Shown: one piece after another, positions 25,142 through 33,126 of the stretch
Layout: the number at the start of each line of letters is the position of its first letter
Position numbering within the stretch: the stretch's first letter is position 1
NCBI GenBank assembly: GCA_035570055.1
Contig: DATMLM010000019.1
Span: 55,417 to 119,416 of the forward strand
DNA: 64,000 nucleotides
Direction of reading: 5' to 3'
Origin: DASRDS01 sp035570055
GTDB lineage: Bacteria; Gemmatimonadota; Gemmatimonadetes; Gemmatimonadales; Gemmatimonadaceae
Translations under genes and position numbers: made by a program
The notes under the pieces: model-generated
What the model saw: only the letters and a program-made list of their open reading frames with translations
What the model was told of the DNA's origin: nothing
Databases searched by the model: none

Positions 25142-26022
25142 CGCGCAATGTCATTATCGCGGTGTTTCCTGAATGCGAGCCGATGGATGTCGCCGCGACG
25201 ATGCGGACGTTTCGAGAGGCGAACGCCTGCGGGGCGCGCTACGCGGTCACGGTCGCGTCGACCAGGCCGACCGTCGCTCGTGGGGACGTTGTCATCGTGC
25301 CGGGCTTCTCGACGCGCGAGACGCGTCCGCCGGACGAATTGGTGGACTGGCTACGAGACAGCGTCGCCATTGGCGCGCAGACCTGCGCGATCAATAGCGG
25401 GGCGTTCGCGCTCGGTGAGGCCGGGCTCCTGGAACAGCGCAACTGTACGACGCACTGGAAGCTGTTGGCCGAGCTCCAGACCCGGTTTCCGACCGCGCGC
25501 GTGTTGCGCGATCGGCTCCTGGTGGCCGATGGCGCGGTCACGACGAGCGCGGGCGTCGCGTCGGGGATCGACGTCGCGCTCTGGTTCGTCGAGCAGCACT
25601 TCGGGCCACGGCTCGCGGCCTGCGTCGCGCGGGAGATGGTCGTTCCGTTGCGCCGCGACGGCTCGGAATCGGCAGAGGGCGTGTCGCTCGACTATCGGAT
25701 GCACGGGCACTCGGGGGTGCACCGCGTGCAGGACTACCTGATCGCGAACGTCGACCGGAAGACGCGGATCCCGGAGCTCGCGGCGATCGCGCGCATGGGG
25801 ACGCGGACGTTGACGCGGGCATTTCGGATGTCGACCGGCCTGTCGATCGCCGAGTATCGGAGCAAGATCCGCCTCGAGGCCGCGCGGGCCTTGCTCAAGG
25901 ATCCGAACGTGACCGTGAGTCATGTGGCCGAGACGGTCGGGTTCCACGACGCGCGGCAGTTGCGGCGGGTGTGGAAGAGCGCGTTCGGCGTGACCCCTTC
26001 ACATTCGCGGGCGTGCTCATGA
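25132..26022 (+). CDS. GlxA-family transcriptional regulator (DJ-1/PfpI plus AraC HTH)
   Basis: Protein of 296 aa. The DJ-1/PfpI-like half has a cysteine in the elbow region (GAQTCAINSGAFALGEAGLL), and the AraC-type HTH half includes IPELAAIARMGTRTLTRAF and VSHVAETVGFHDARQLRRV. Start ATG 25132 overlaps the reductase stop by 10 bp; its stop overlaps the PhzF start as ATGA. Thus a regulator lies inside the operon that the MocR protein probably controls. Second GlxA-type regulator within 5 kb. Confidence 0.9.
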   Translation: MELTRNVIIAVFPECEPMDVAATMRTFREANACGARYAVTVASTRPTVARGDVVIVPGFSTRETRPPDELVDWLRDSVAIGAQTCAINSGAFALGEAGLLEQRNCTTHWKLLAELQTRFPTARVLRDRLLVADGAVTTSAGVASGIDVALWFVEQHFGPRLAACVAREMVVPLRRDGSESAEGVSLDYRMHGHSGVHRVQDYLIANVDRKTRIPELAAIARMGTRTLTRAFRMSTGLSIAEYRSKIRLEAARALLKDPNVTVSHVAETVGFHDARQLRRVWKSAFGVTPSHSRACS

Positions 26023-26849
26023 CACGATCGTATCGCTATCAGGTGGTCGACGTCTTTACGCAGACGCCGCTCGAAGGCAATCCGTTGGCGGTCTTCCTGG
26101 ACGCAGCGGATCTCGACGCCGCGACGATGCAGCGGATCGCCCTCGAGTTGAACCTCGCGGAGACCGCGTTCATTGTGCCGAGCCACCGATCCGATTGCAT
26201 CGCGCGGCTCAGGATCTTTACTCCGCGGAAGGAAATGGAATTCGCGGGACATCCGACGATTGGGTCGGCGTTCTTGCTGTCCAAGGGACGTGATTTCTGC
26301 GTCGAGGAGAACGTCGGTGTCGTCCCGATATTCGTCGATGGCGCCATGCTGTGGTTGCGCACTCCGCCGATCAAGGATGGACCGATACTCGAGCGCGCCA
26401 CCGCGGCAGCCCTGCTAACGCTGGCGCCAGGCGATCTCCTTAGCGCCACACCGCAGGTATTGAGCGCCGGTAATCCGACGCTCTACATCGCGGTGAACGA
26501 CCCCGCGACGGTCGACCGCGCCGCGCTGGACACCGCAACGTGGGCGACCGCGCAGCGGATCTATCCCGATCCACTGTGCGTATTCGTCTTTGCGCCGACG
26601 GCAACCGGCGCATACTCGCGCATGTTCGCACCTGAGTATGGTGTCGTCGAAGATCCGGCGACCGGCAGCTCGACCGGGCCGCTGGCGCTCTATATGAAAC
26701 GCCATGGGATGACGAGTGCCCAGCGATTCGTCAGCGAGCAAGGCACGAAGATGGGCAGAAGGAGCCTCTTGCACGTGCGCTTGAGTGGCACCGACATCGA
26801 TGTCGGGGGTTACGTCACGCCGATCATCGATGCCCAGTTACACCTCTAA
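26019..26849 (+). CDS. PhzF-family isomerase/epimerase-like protein
   Basis: Protein of 276 aa with the two-lobed diaminopimelate-epimerase fold of the PhzF family. Marks are YQVVDVFTQTPLEGNPLAVF at the N-terminus, the catalytic-type glutamate in LNLAETAFIV, and EFAGHPTIGSAF. The family includes phenazine-pathway isomerases and many proteins of unknown substrate; no other phenazine genes are nearby. Start overlaps the regulator stop as ATGA. A long hairpin follows the stop. Confidence 0.88.
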   Translation: MTRSYRYQVVDVFTQTPLEGNPLAVFLDAADLDAATMQRIALELNLAETAFIVPSHRSDCIARLRIFTPRKEMEFAGHPTIGSAFLLSKGRDFCVEENVGVVPIFVDGAMLWLRTPPIKDGPILERATAAALLTLAPGDLLSATPQVLSAGNPTLYIAVNDPATVDRAALDTATWATAQRIYPDPLCVFVFAPTATGAYSRMFAPEYGVVEDPATGSSTGPLALYMKRHGMTSAQRFVSEQGTKMGRRSLLHVRLSGTDIDVGGYVTPIIDAQLHL

Positions 26850-26923
26850 GGTAGAGGGGATTAGGGGAACATTCCCTCCCCCCAACTGGGGGGAGGGAAT
26901 GTTTCCCCATACCCCTCCTTCCA
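26850..26923. terminator. long bidirectional terminator-like hairpin
   Basis: Between convergent phzF-like and DinB genes. Core stem: left arm 26864-26883 pairs with right arm 26888-26908 over 20 bp with one bulged T and an AACT loop. Both flanks continue with partly complementary AAGG/AGGGG and CCCCT/CCTT tracts, so nearly the whole 74-bp gap can fold. No clear U-tract. Confidence 0.75.
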
Positions 26924-27463
26924 TTAGGCGCCGTGGCCCGCGCACTGCATGACGCCGAGGTACGCCGCCCAGGGACCGACGGCGTCGCGGTATTGGTGGG
27001 CCATGACGCGTGTCATCTGGTGCAGGTGGGTCAGGTCGTGCGCCGCCCAGGTAGCCAGCAATTCCGATAGCGTGACGGTGCCAAAGGCCGGGTGACGGCC
27101 GCGGAGCGCGAGTTGCTCCGGGCCCAGGTGCCATCCGCGCACCTCGGAGAGGTTCTCGGCGCGCACCTGAGCGAAGTCGTCGAGGACCTGGGCGAGGGAC
27201 TTGCCTTTGCACTCCTGGATGTGGCCCCAGCGATCGAATGGCTCAAACGGCTTGGTGTCGCCATCTTGTAGGATCATGCGGGCGCGCGGCATCCAGCTCA
27301 CGCGCTCCAAGTGAGCCAGATGTCCGACGATGTCGAACGCGCTCCACGTCTTGTCCCCCTCGCCGGACCGTGTCCAGGCGTCAGGGAGCTCACGGAGCAG
27401 CGCGTCGAATGCCGCGGGCGTACGAGTCAACAACGCGATGGAGTGATCGAGACTATGTCCCAT
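26924..27463 (-). CDS. DinB-family protein
   Basis: Protein of 179 aa, four-helix-bundle DinB/YfiT fold. The three metal-binding histidines are likely in GHLAHLERV and HDLTHLHQM. Family members include bacillithiol or mycothiol-dependent transferases and many unassigned stress proteins; the exact role is unknown. Its start codon overlaps the start of the divergent hydrolase gene by 9 bp. Confidence 0.85.
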   Translation of the reverse strand: MGHSLDHSIALLTRTPAAFDALLRELPDAWTRSGEGDKTWSAFDIVGHLAHLERVSWMPRARMILQDGDTKPFEPFDRWGHIQECKGKSLAQVLDDFAQVRAENLSEVRGWHLGPEQLALRGRHPAFGTVTLSELLATWAAHDLTHLHQMTRVMAHQYRDAVGPWAAYLGVMQCAGHGA

Positions 27464-28909
27464 AGGGCTCTAAGTTACTGCCTGGCCTATGCCCTGGTGG
27501 CATGCGCTCCCGCGGGGGACCCCATTGCCCAGCACGTGGATCAGGTCGTCAATGGCCTGCGTCCCAACATCGTGGTGAGCGGGCAGCCACCGGTGCGATG
27601 GACGCTGGCGGAACGCATGCGCCACTATCATGTGCCGGGTGTGAGCATCGCCGTCATCGATAGCGGAAAGATCACCTGGGCGAGAGGGTTCGGTCTCAAA
27701 GAGGCCGGGGGAACGGACTCGGTCACGCCCACGACCATCTTCGAGGCGGGTTCGATCAGCAAGCCGACCTTCGCCCTCGGCGTCATGCGATTGGTGCAGG
27801 ACGGGAAGCTCAACCTGGATGAAGATGTCAACGTCAAGCTCACGTCGTGGCATCTGCCGAACAACAAGTTCACGGCGCACGAGAAGGTCACGCTGCGGCG
27901 GATCTTGAGTCATAACGCTGGACTGACGGTGCATGGGTTTCCCGGGTACGAGGCGGGGACGCCCATCCCGACCGTGCCGCAGGTTCTCGACGGCATCAAG
28001 CCGGCGAACACTGCTCCGGTGCGCGTCGACACATTTCCCGGCGCGATCTCGCGGTATTCGGGTGGCGGGACGACGATCGCCATGCTGCTCGTGACGGACG
28101 TCGTTCACGAGCCGTTTCCCCAGTTCATGCAAACGACCGTGCTCGGGCCCGCGGGCATGACGCACAGCTCATATGAGCAACCGTTGCCGGTTGCGCGAGA
28201 GAGTGAAGCCGCGACTGCGCACGATAACACGGGGAAGCCGATCAAAGGGAAGTATCACACGTATCCGGAGATGAGTGCGGCCGGCTTGTGGACGACCGCC
28301 TCGGACCTGGCGACGCTCGCGATTGTCCTGCAACACACCTACGCCGGGCAAACGTCGGCCGTGATCAGTGAGTCGACGTTCAAGCAGATGCTCACGGTGC
28401 AGAAAGCGCCGTTCGGGATCGGCTACGCCGTGAGGGGGAGTGGGCCGACGCTCGAGTTTTCGCACGACGGTCAAGACGAGGGATTCGTCGCCAAGTTCGA
28501 TGCGTTCGCCAGCCGCGGCCAAGGCCTTGTCATGATGGCGAACGGCAATAACGGCGGCGAGCTGTTGGGCGAGATCGCCAACGCCGTTGCCGCCGAATAC
28601 GGTTGGCCTTCGCATCAGCAAGTCGCTCGATCGGCGGTGCCCGTCGACCCGAAAAAATTGGCGGCCCTCACCGGAGTGTATCGATTCCAGGGCGGCGACA
28701 GCTCGACGCTCACGGTTGCGGTCGACAGCGGGAAGCTCTTCGTGATCCAACCGCCGGCGGACACATCGAGACTATTCGCGGAGTCCGACTCCACGTTCTT
28801 TACCGGCGGTGACGGCACGCCCATCGCGTTTACGCACGACGTGCTGACCGTCGACGGCTCATATCACTTCGCGAAGATCCCGCTTCCCCATGCGAACGAT
28901 CGCCATTGA
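27455..28909 (+). CDS. serine hydrolase of the class C beta-lactamase fold, lipoprotein
   Basis: Protein of 484 aa. Lipoprotein signal ending ALVAC. SxxK motif is S100-I-S-K103 in EAGSISKPTF; the second motif is YSGGGT; the third is HDGQDEG. These fit class C beta-lactamase/esterase/peptidase S12-like proteins, most of which are esterases or peptidases rather than drug-resistance enzymes. A C-terminal beta domain of about 100 aa follows (VDPKKLAALTGVYRF), common in this family. The 3' end overlaps the GNAT gene by 51 bp. Confidence 0.88.
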   Translation: MSHRALSYCLAYALVACAPAGDPIAQHVDQVVNGLRPNIVVSGQPPVRWTLAERMRHYHVPGVSIAVIDSGKITWARGFGLKEAGGTDSVTPTTIFEAGSISKPTFALGVMRLVQDGKLNLDEDVNVKLTSWHLPNNKFTAHEKVTLRRILSHNAGLTVHGFPGYEAGTPIPTVPQVLDGIKPANTAPVRVDTFPGAISRYSGGGTTIAMLLVTDVVHEPFPQFMQTTVLGPAGMTHSSYEQPLPVARESEAATAHDNTGKPIKGKYHTYPEMSAAGLWTTASDLATLAIVLQHTYAGQTSAVISESTFKQMLTVQKAPFGIGYAVRGSGPTLEFSHDGQDEGFVAKFDAFASRGQGLVMMANGNNGGELLGEIANAVAAEYGWPSHQQVARSAVPVDPKKLAALTGVYRFQGGDSSTLTVAVDSGKLFVIQPPADTSRLFAESDSTFFTGGDGTPIAFTHDVLTVDGSYHFAKIPLPHANDRH

Positions 28910-29413
28910 CGCGCCGTCCGGGAGCGGCACCCTGAGGGTCTCGAGCGCGGTGTAGCCGCGCGCTTCGTAGAACGGCACGCCCGTCAGGGTCGCGCCCATC
29001 TCGAACCGCGTGAATCCGGCGTCGCGCGCGGCACCCTCGCAGGCGTCGAGGATCTTTGTGCCGATGCCGCGGCGGGCCCAGTTCGGGTGCACGAAGAAGG
29101 CGCGAATCTTCGCGGCGTCTTTCGTGGGATCGAGCAGCGAGTCCTCGCGGCGCGCGTACTGATCGCCGCCGAAGAGCGTGGCGCGTTTGCTCCAGCCTCC
29201 GCAGCCGACGATCTCGTCCGCTTCGGCGACCCAGTACGTGCCATCGGCGATGAGCTGCGTGTCGACGCCGTACACGGTCGCCAGCGCGCGCTCGATCTCG
29301 GCCGCGGAATAGTCGCGGGTTTGGAGTCCGCGGACGGAGGCGTCGATCAGCGCGCGGAGCGTCGGGACATCGTCGGCAGTGGCTATGCGCACGCGGATCA
29401 TTTCGCGTCTCAT
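28859..29413 (-). CDS. GNAT-family N-acetyltransferase
   Basis: Protein of 184 aa. AFFVHPNWARRGIGTKILDACE is the acetyl-CoA-binding strand and loop; FTRFEMGATLTGVPFYEARGY is the C-terminal motif. Substrate unknown. MIRVRIATADDV (start 29401) is an alternative start. The start lies next to the tandem palindromic operator shared with the divergent secreted protein. Confidence 0.88.
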   Translation of the reverse strand: MRREMIRVRIATADDVPTLRALIDASVRGLQTRDYSAAEIERALATVYGVDTQLIADGTYWVAEADEIVGCGGWSKRATLFGGDQYARREDSLLDPTKDAAKIRAFFVHPNWARRGIGTKILDACEGAARDAGFTRFEMGATLTGVPFYEARGYTALETLRVPLPDGASMAIVRMGKRDLREVI

Positions 29414-29420
29414 TGGTTAT

Positions 29421-29455
29421 TGCTAGAATTCTAGCATAATGCTAGATACCTAGCA
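29421..29455. promoter_or_regulatory. tandem palindromic operator, two TGCTAG-N4-CTAGCA copies
   Basis: TGCTAGAATTCTAGCA (29421-29436) and TGCTAGATACCTAGCA (29440-29455) are two 16-bp palindromes with a 19-bp period, so four half-sites on nearly the same helix face. A sigma-70-like pair TTGGTT (29413-29418) and CATAAT (29435-29440) overlaps them. Repression of both divergent genes is the simplest reading. The binding protein is unknown. Confidence 0.75.
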
Positions 29456-30471
29456 TGCGAAAATTCATTGCCCTGTGCACTCTGGCGACCGCTGCCCTGA
29501 GCGTCCATGCCCTGACTACCAGTGTCACGCCGCAAGCGACCGACGGCCAACACGACTTCGATTTCGAGGTCGGTCACTGGCATATCCACCTCAAGCGCCG
29601 TCTGCATCCGTTGACCGGGTCCAACCAGTGGGTCGAGTTCGATGGAACCAGCGTGACGCGCTTCCTGTGGCATGGCGCCGCGCAGATCGAGCAGTTCGAG
29701 ACCGATGGCGCGGGCGGTCATATCGAAGGGCTCACGCTCCGCACGTACAATCCCCAGTCGCACCAGTGGCGTCTCTATTGGGCGAACAGCAAGAATGGCA
29801 TCGTCGTCGTGCCCCAAATCGGCGAATTCAAAGATGGACAGGGCGAGTTCTATGCTCAAGACACGCTCAACGGTAAGAGCATCTTCATTCGGTTCATCTG
29901 GTCCAAGACGAATACGAGCACGCCGCACTTCGAGCAGGCGTTCTCCGGCGATGGCGGCAAGACGTGGGAGGTCAACTGGATCACGGATCAGACCCGGACA
30001 ACGGACACCACCGAGCACACGATCGCCAACGCTCCCGCCACCCAGCACGACTTCGATTTCATCTTCGGCCAGTGGAAGTATCACCTCAAGCGGCTCGCTC
30101 GACCGCTCACCGGATCCAACCAGTGGACCGCATATGACGGCACGCTCGCCGTCTACCCGCTCTGGGACGGGCGGGCCAACATCGGCGAGACGGGGCTGGG
30201 CCTGACACTCCGGACGTACAACCCCGATACGCACCAGTGGTACCTGTACTGGGCTAGCACCCGCGATGGCATTCTCTCGATCCCGCAGATCGGGGAGTTC
30301 AAGAACGGCGTCGGCGACTTCTACGCGCAGGATTCGTGGGACAACCGCGGGATCTTCATTCGATACGAGTGGTCGGGGGCGGCGGCGGGAGCGCCGCACT
30401 TCGAGCAGGCGTACTCCGCGGACGGCGGCAAGACATGGGAAGCGAACTGGATCACGGACCAATCGCGCTAA
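29455..30471 (+). CDS. secreted protein with an internal tandem domain duplication
   Basis: Protein of 338 aa, signal peptide then two copies of a domain of about 145 aa. Copy 1 has HDFDFEVGHWHIHLKRR and TLRTYNPQSHQWRLYWA; copy 2 has HDFDFIFGQWKYHLKRL and TLRTYNPDTHQWYLYWA; both end in GGKTWExNWITDQ. The domain resembles lipocalin-like DUF1579-type proteins with a GxW start. Function unknown. Transcription probably starts within the operator, giving a very short leader. Confidence 0.8.
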   Translation: MRKFIALCTLATAALSVHALTTSVTPQATDGQHDFDFEVGHWHIHLKRRLHPLTGSNQWVEFDGTSVTRFLWHGAAQIEQFETDGAGGHIEGLTLRTYNPQSHQWRLYWANSKNGIVVVPQIGEFKDGQGEFYAQDTLNGKSIFIRFIWSKTNTSTPHFEQAFSGDGGKTWEVNWITDQTRTTDTTEHTIANAPATQHDFDFIFGQWKYHLKRLARPLTGSNQWTAYDGTLAVYPLWDGRANIGETGLGLTLRTYNPDTHQWYLYWASTRDGILSIPQIGEFKNGVGDFYAQDSWDNRGIFIRYEWSGAAAGAPHFEQAYSADGGKTWEANWITDQSR

Positions 30472-30529
30472 CGCCGCTCCGCGGCGCGTCGATGCAGCAC
30501 ACTACGCTGCTCGACTGGTCTGTTCGCAT

Positions 30530-30560
30530 CCGGGGGGCTAACCCCAACTACGCCCCCCGG
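30530..30560. terminator. GC-rich hairpin after the duplicated-domain gene
   Basis: Arms of 9 bp (CCGGGGGGC at 30530-30538, GCCCCCCGG at 30552-30560) enclose a 13-nt loop, about 60 bp after the stop codon. No U-tract follows, so it may act only as a pause or mRNA-stabilising structure. Confidence 0.55.
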
Positions 30561-30637
30561 ACCCCCCAATATCCGCGGCCCAATACTCCTTCGAGTAGTT
30601 GCCTCGGGGGCGCCCTGCCCCGACTCTTTCCGGAGGT

Positions 30638-31264
30638 ATGGGCGACCCCGTTCGAGTACTCGTGGTGGATGACCACCCTCTCATGCGGACCGGCATTGCG
30701 GCCATGCTGAACCGCGAGCCCGACATCGCTGTCGTGGGCGAAGCGGGGAATGGACGTGAGGCGATCGAGCGGTATCGGGAGCTGCGTCCGGCCGTCACAC
30801 TGATGGACCTACGGATGCCCGAGCTCGACGGGATCGGCGCGATCGCGGCGATCGTCGCCGAATTTCCGGATGCGCGCATCGTTGCGCTCACGACGTACGA
30901 GGGCGACGTGGACATCCATCGCGCGCTCGTCGCCGGCGCTTGCGGCTACCTGCTCAAGGGGATGGTGGGCACGGAGGTCGTGTCAGCCACACGCGCCGTC
31001 GCGCGCGGCGAGCGCGTCATTCCAACGGCGGTCGCCCAGCGACTCGCCGAGCACACGCCGCGCGCGGACTTGACCGAGCGAGAGCAAACCGTGTTGACGC
31101 TCGTCGCGAAGGGGCTTCGCGACAAGGACATCGCCCGCGTGATCGGCCGCACGGAGCACACCGCGAAAGTCCACGTGAAGAGCATCCTCGCCAAGCTCGG
31201 CGCCGCGGATCGGACCGAGGCGGTGTCGATCGCGATCGCGCGCGGGTATCTGCACGCCGAGTAG
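30638..31264 (+). CDS. NarL/FixJ-family response regulator
   Basis: Protein of 208 aa. Receiver domain with acidic pair VVDDHP, phospho-acceptor Asp in VTLMDLRMP, and LuxR-type HTH at the C-terminus (LTEREQTVLTLVAKGLRDKDIARVI). A GGAGG sits only 1 nt from ATG 30638, so the TTG at 30599 may be used instead. The likely partner kinase is at 33127-33810, split from it by the opposite-strand CadC-like gene. It is a close paralogue of the regulator at 49996-50622. Confidence 0.9.
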   Translation: MGDPVRVLVVDDHPLMRTGIAAMLNREPDIAVVGEAGNGREAIERYRELRPAVTLMDLRMPELDGIGAIAAIVAEFPDARIVALTTYEGDVDIHRALVAGACGYLLKGMVGTEVVSATRAVARGERVIPTAVAQRLAEHTPRADLTEREQTVLTLVAKGLRDKDIARVIGRTEHTAKVHVKSILAKLGAADRTEAVSIAIARGYLHAE

Positions 31265-31266
31265 CG

Positions 31267-33063
31267 TCAGGGCGGGAGCTTGAGCTTGATCAAGAGCGCG
31301 GCGTAGCGTGGATCGCCCCGCAGGTTCGCGAGCATCGGATCGACTTTCGTATCGTTGAGCCCCTGGTCGCGTTGGCCGTACGCCCGGTCGAGCCAGGCGA
31401 AGGCCGAGTCTTTTTCACTGCGATACGCGTACATCTGGGCGATTTGATACGACGCGAACGCGCCATAGCGCGCGATGTAGTCGGTCAACACGCTATCCGC
31501 CGTGTGACGCCGCCCCTGGTGCACGTAGACAAGCTCGCGGGCGATCCCTTGCCACGGTGGCGACGAGATGCGGTCCGCGACGGACATCGCGTCATTCACA
31601 CGTCCTCGAGCCAGGTAGATCTCGACCAGCTTTTCGTCGAGCACCGGACTGCGTATCGCGGATGAGTCGTCCTCGAATATCTTCACCGACTCGTCCAAAT
31701 GTCCCGCGGTGTACAACGCTTCTCCAAGAGCGCCGATGGCCCCGGGGTTGAGCGGATCCAGCGCGCGTGCGCGCTGAGCGAGTGCGATGCCCTGGTCGAT
31801 GTGACCCAGATACATCGCGACCATGCCGGAAAGGGCGTAGGCATCCGCGTTCCCTGGATCCAGAGCGAGCTCGCGCCTATACGACGCGTTCGCGCCCTCC
31901 CAGTCCCAATCCATGAGCCGCTGAATCTTGCCGAGTTGGGCATACGCTTCGGGCAGGTTTGGATCGAGCACGACGGCACGCTGAGCCGCCTGGCGCGCCT
32001 CACGGTCGCCGTCCTCGACCGGCATGAAGCCCCGGTCCGCGCCCTTGCGCGCGATGTCGGACAACCACACCCACGGGAGCGCGTAGGACGAATCCAGCGC
32101 GATTGCCTGATCGAAATAGCGCTTGGCGTTCGTCCAGTCGTCCTTCGTTCCCTTCCCGTTCTGGACGATGTCGCGTCCCCGCAGGAACGCATCGACGGCC
32201 TCGGGCTTGGTGGAGGCCGAGCGTGTCGCGCGGGCGCGGCCGACGGGCGTCACATGGATTTGCACTTCGTGCGCGACCGCGGTCGCGACCTCATCCTCGA
32301 AGCGCAGGATGTCCTGGGACGCGTAGTCGAAGTCATTGGCCCAGATGTGACTCTGGTCCTGCACGCGGATCAGCTGGACAGTGACCCGGAGGCGATCCGC
32401 GCTGCGCCGCAAGCTGCTCTCGAGCGCGTATCGCACCGACAGGTCACGCCCGATCTCGTCAATGCGTTTTGTGGTGTGTTTGTATTGCATGACCGATGTG
32501 CGCGCAATGACACCGAGCCGGTCCGGCTGGAGTCGGGCCAGTTGCGAGATCAGCTCTTCGGTCAGGCCATCCGCGAGATACTCCTGGGCCGCATCACCGG
32601 TGAGGTTCTCGAACGGCAACACCGCCAATCGCACGTTTTCCGGGAGATCCGGCGCATTCCGAAAACGTTGCCAGGCAATCGGGGCGCCGATAAACACGAG
32701 GAGCGCGGCTGTTCCGAGGGCGGCGACGTAGCGCCAACGCGCCTCCGGTCGAGGTGGTGTTGGGGCTTCGACCGTGACATCAGCGGTGAACTGGTACCCC
32801 TGACGGGCGACGGTCACGATCAGCCGGGTCTCGTCGCCCAGCGCTTTGCGTAACAGCGACAAGTTCTGGGTGAGGTTGCCTTCCTCGACGATCGTGTCCG
32901 GCCATACCGCCTTCATCAGATCCTGCTTGGTGACAACCCGATTCGGGTGCTGAACCAGATACAGCAGGATGTCGAATGCCTTCGGAGTGACCGCGACGTC
33001 GGTCCCATCGCGCGTGAGCGAGCGCCGGCCAGGGTCCAGCCTGAAGGGTCCGAAGCGGTACAC
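31267..33063 (-). CDS. CadC-like transmembrane winged-helix/TPR regulator
   Basis: Protein of 598 aa. Residues 1-95 form an OmpR-type winged helix (YRFGPFRLDPGRRSLTRDG, VTKQDLMKAVWPDTIVEE). One membrane segment follows near residue 120 (YVAALGTAALLVFIGAPI). The periplasmic part has a FlgO/adenylate-cyclase-associated-like domain (LAVLPFENLTGDAAQEYLADGL) and TPR repeats. Start GTG 33063 begins the canonical MYRFGPFRLD; a TTG at 33105 is possible. Membrane-bound transcription factor sensing an envelope signal. Convergent with the response regulator, 2 bp apart. Confidence 0.88.
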   Translation of the reverse strand: MYRFGPFRLDPGRRSLTRDGTDVAVTPKAFDILLYLVQHPNRVVTKQDLMKAVWPDTIVEEGNLTQNLSLLRKALGDETRLIVTVARQGYQFTADVTVEAPTPPRPEARWRYVAALGTAALLVFIGAPIAWQRFRNAPDLPENVRLAVLPFENLTGDAAQEYLADGLTEELISQLARLQPDRLGVIARTSVMQYKHTTKRIDEIGRDLSVRYALESSLRRSADRLRVTVQLIRVQDQSHIWANDFDYASQDILRFEDEVATAVAHEVQIHVTPVGRARATRSASTKPEAVDAFLRGRDIVQNGKGTKDDWTNAKRYFDQAIALDSSYALPWVWLSDIARKGADRGFMPVEDGDREARQAAQRAVVLDPNLPEAYAQLGKIQRLMDWDWEGANASYRRELALDPGNADAYALSGMVAMYLGHIDQGIALAQRARALDPLNPGAIGALGEALYTAGHLDESVKIFEDDSSAIRSPVLDEKLVEIYLARGRVNDAMSVADRISSPPWQGIARELVYVHQGRRHTADSVLTDYIARYGAFASYQIAQMYAYRSEKDSAFAWLDRAYGQRDQGLNDTKVDPMLANLRGDPRYAALLIKLKLPP

Positions 33064-33083
33064 TTGAGAGTAATTGAGAGTGA
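33064..33083. promoter_or_regulatory. 10-bp tandem direct repeat before the CadC-like gene
   Basis: TTGAGAGTAA and TTGAGAGTGA are adjacent, with a third TTGA start at 33084. Direct repeats with 10-bp period are how OmpR-type winged helices bind DNA, so autoregulation by the adjacent gene product is plausible. It also lies in the promoter region of the divergent kinase. Confidence 0.5.
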
Positions 33084-33126
33084 TTGAACGCGTTCGTGAG
33101 GACAAATCATATACGGTGGCTGTACC

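Noticed and set aside
26019..26849. Phenazine biosynthesis locus
   Set aside because: Only a PhzF-family protein is present; no other phz genes, and the family is broad.
27455..28909. Beta-lactam resistance gene
   Set aside because: SxxK and HDG motifs fit the broad S12/class C fold, most members of which are esterases or peptidases; nothing indicates resistance.
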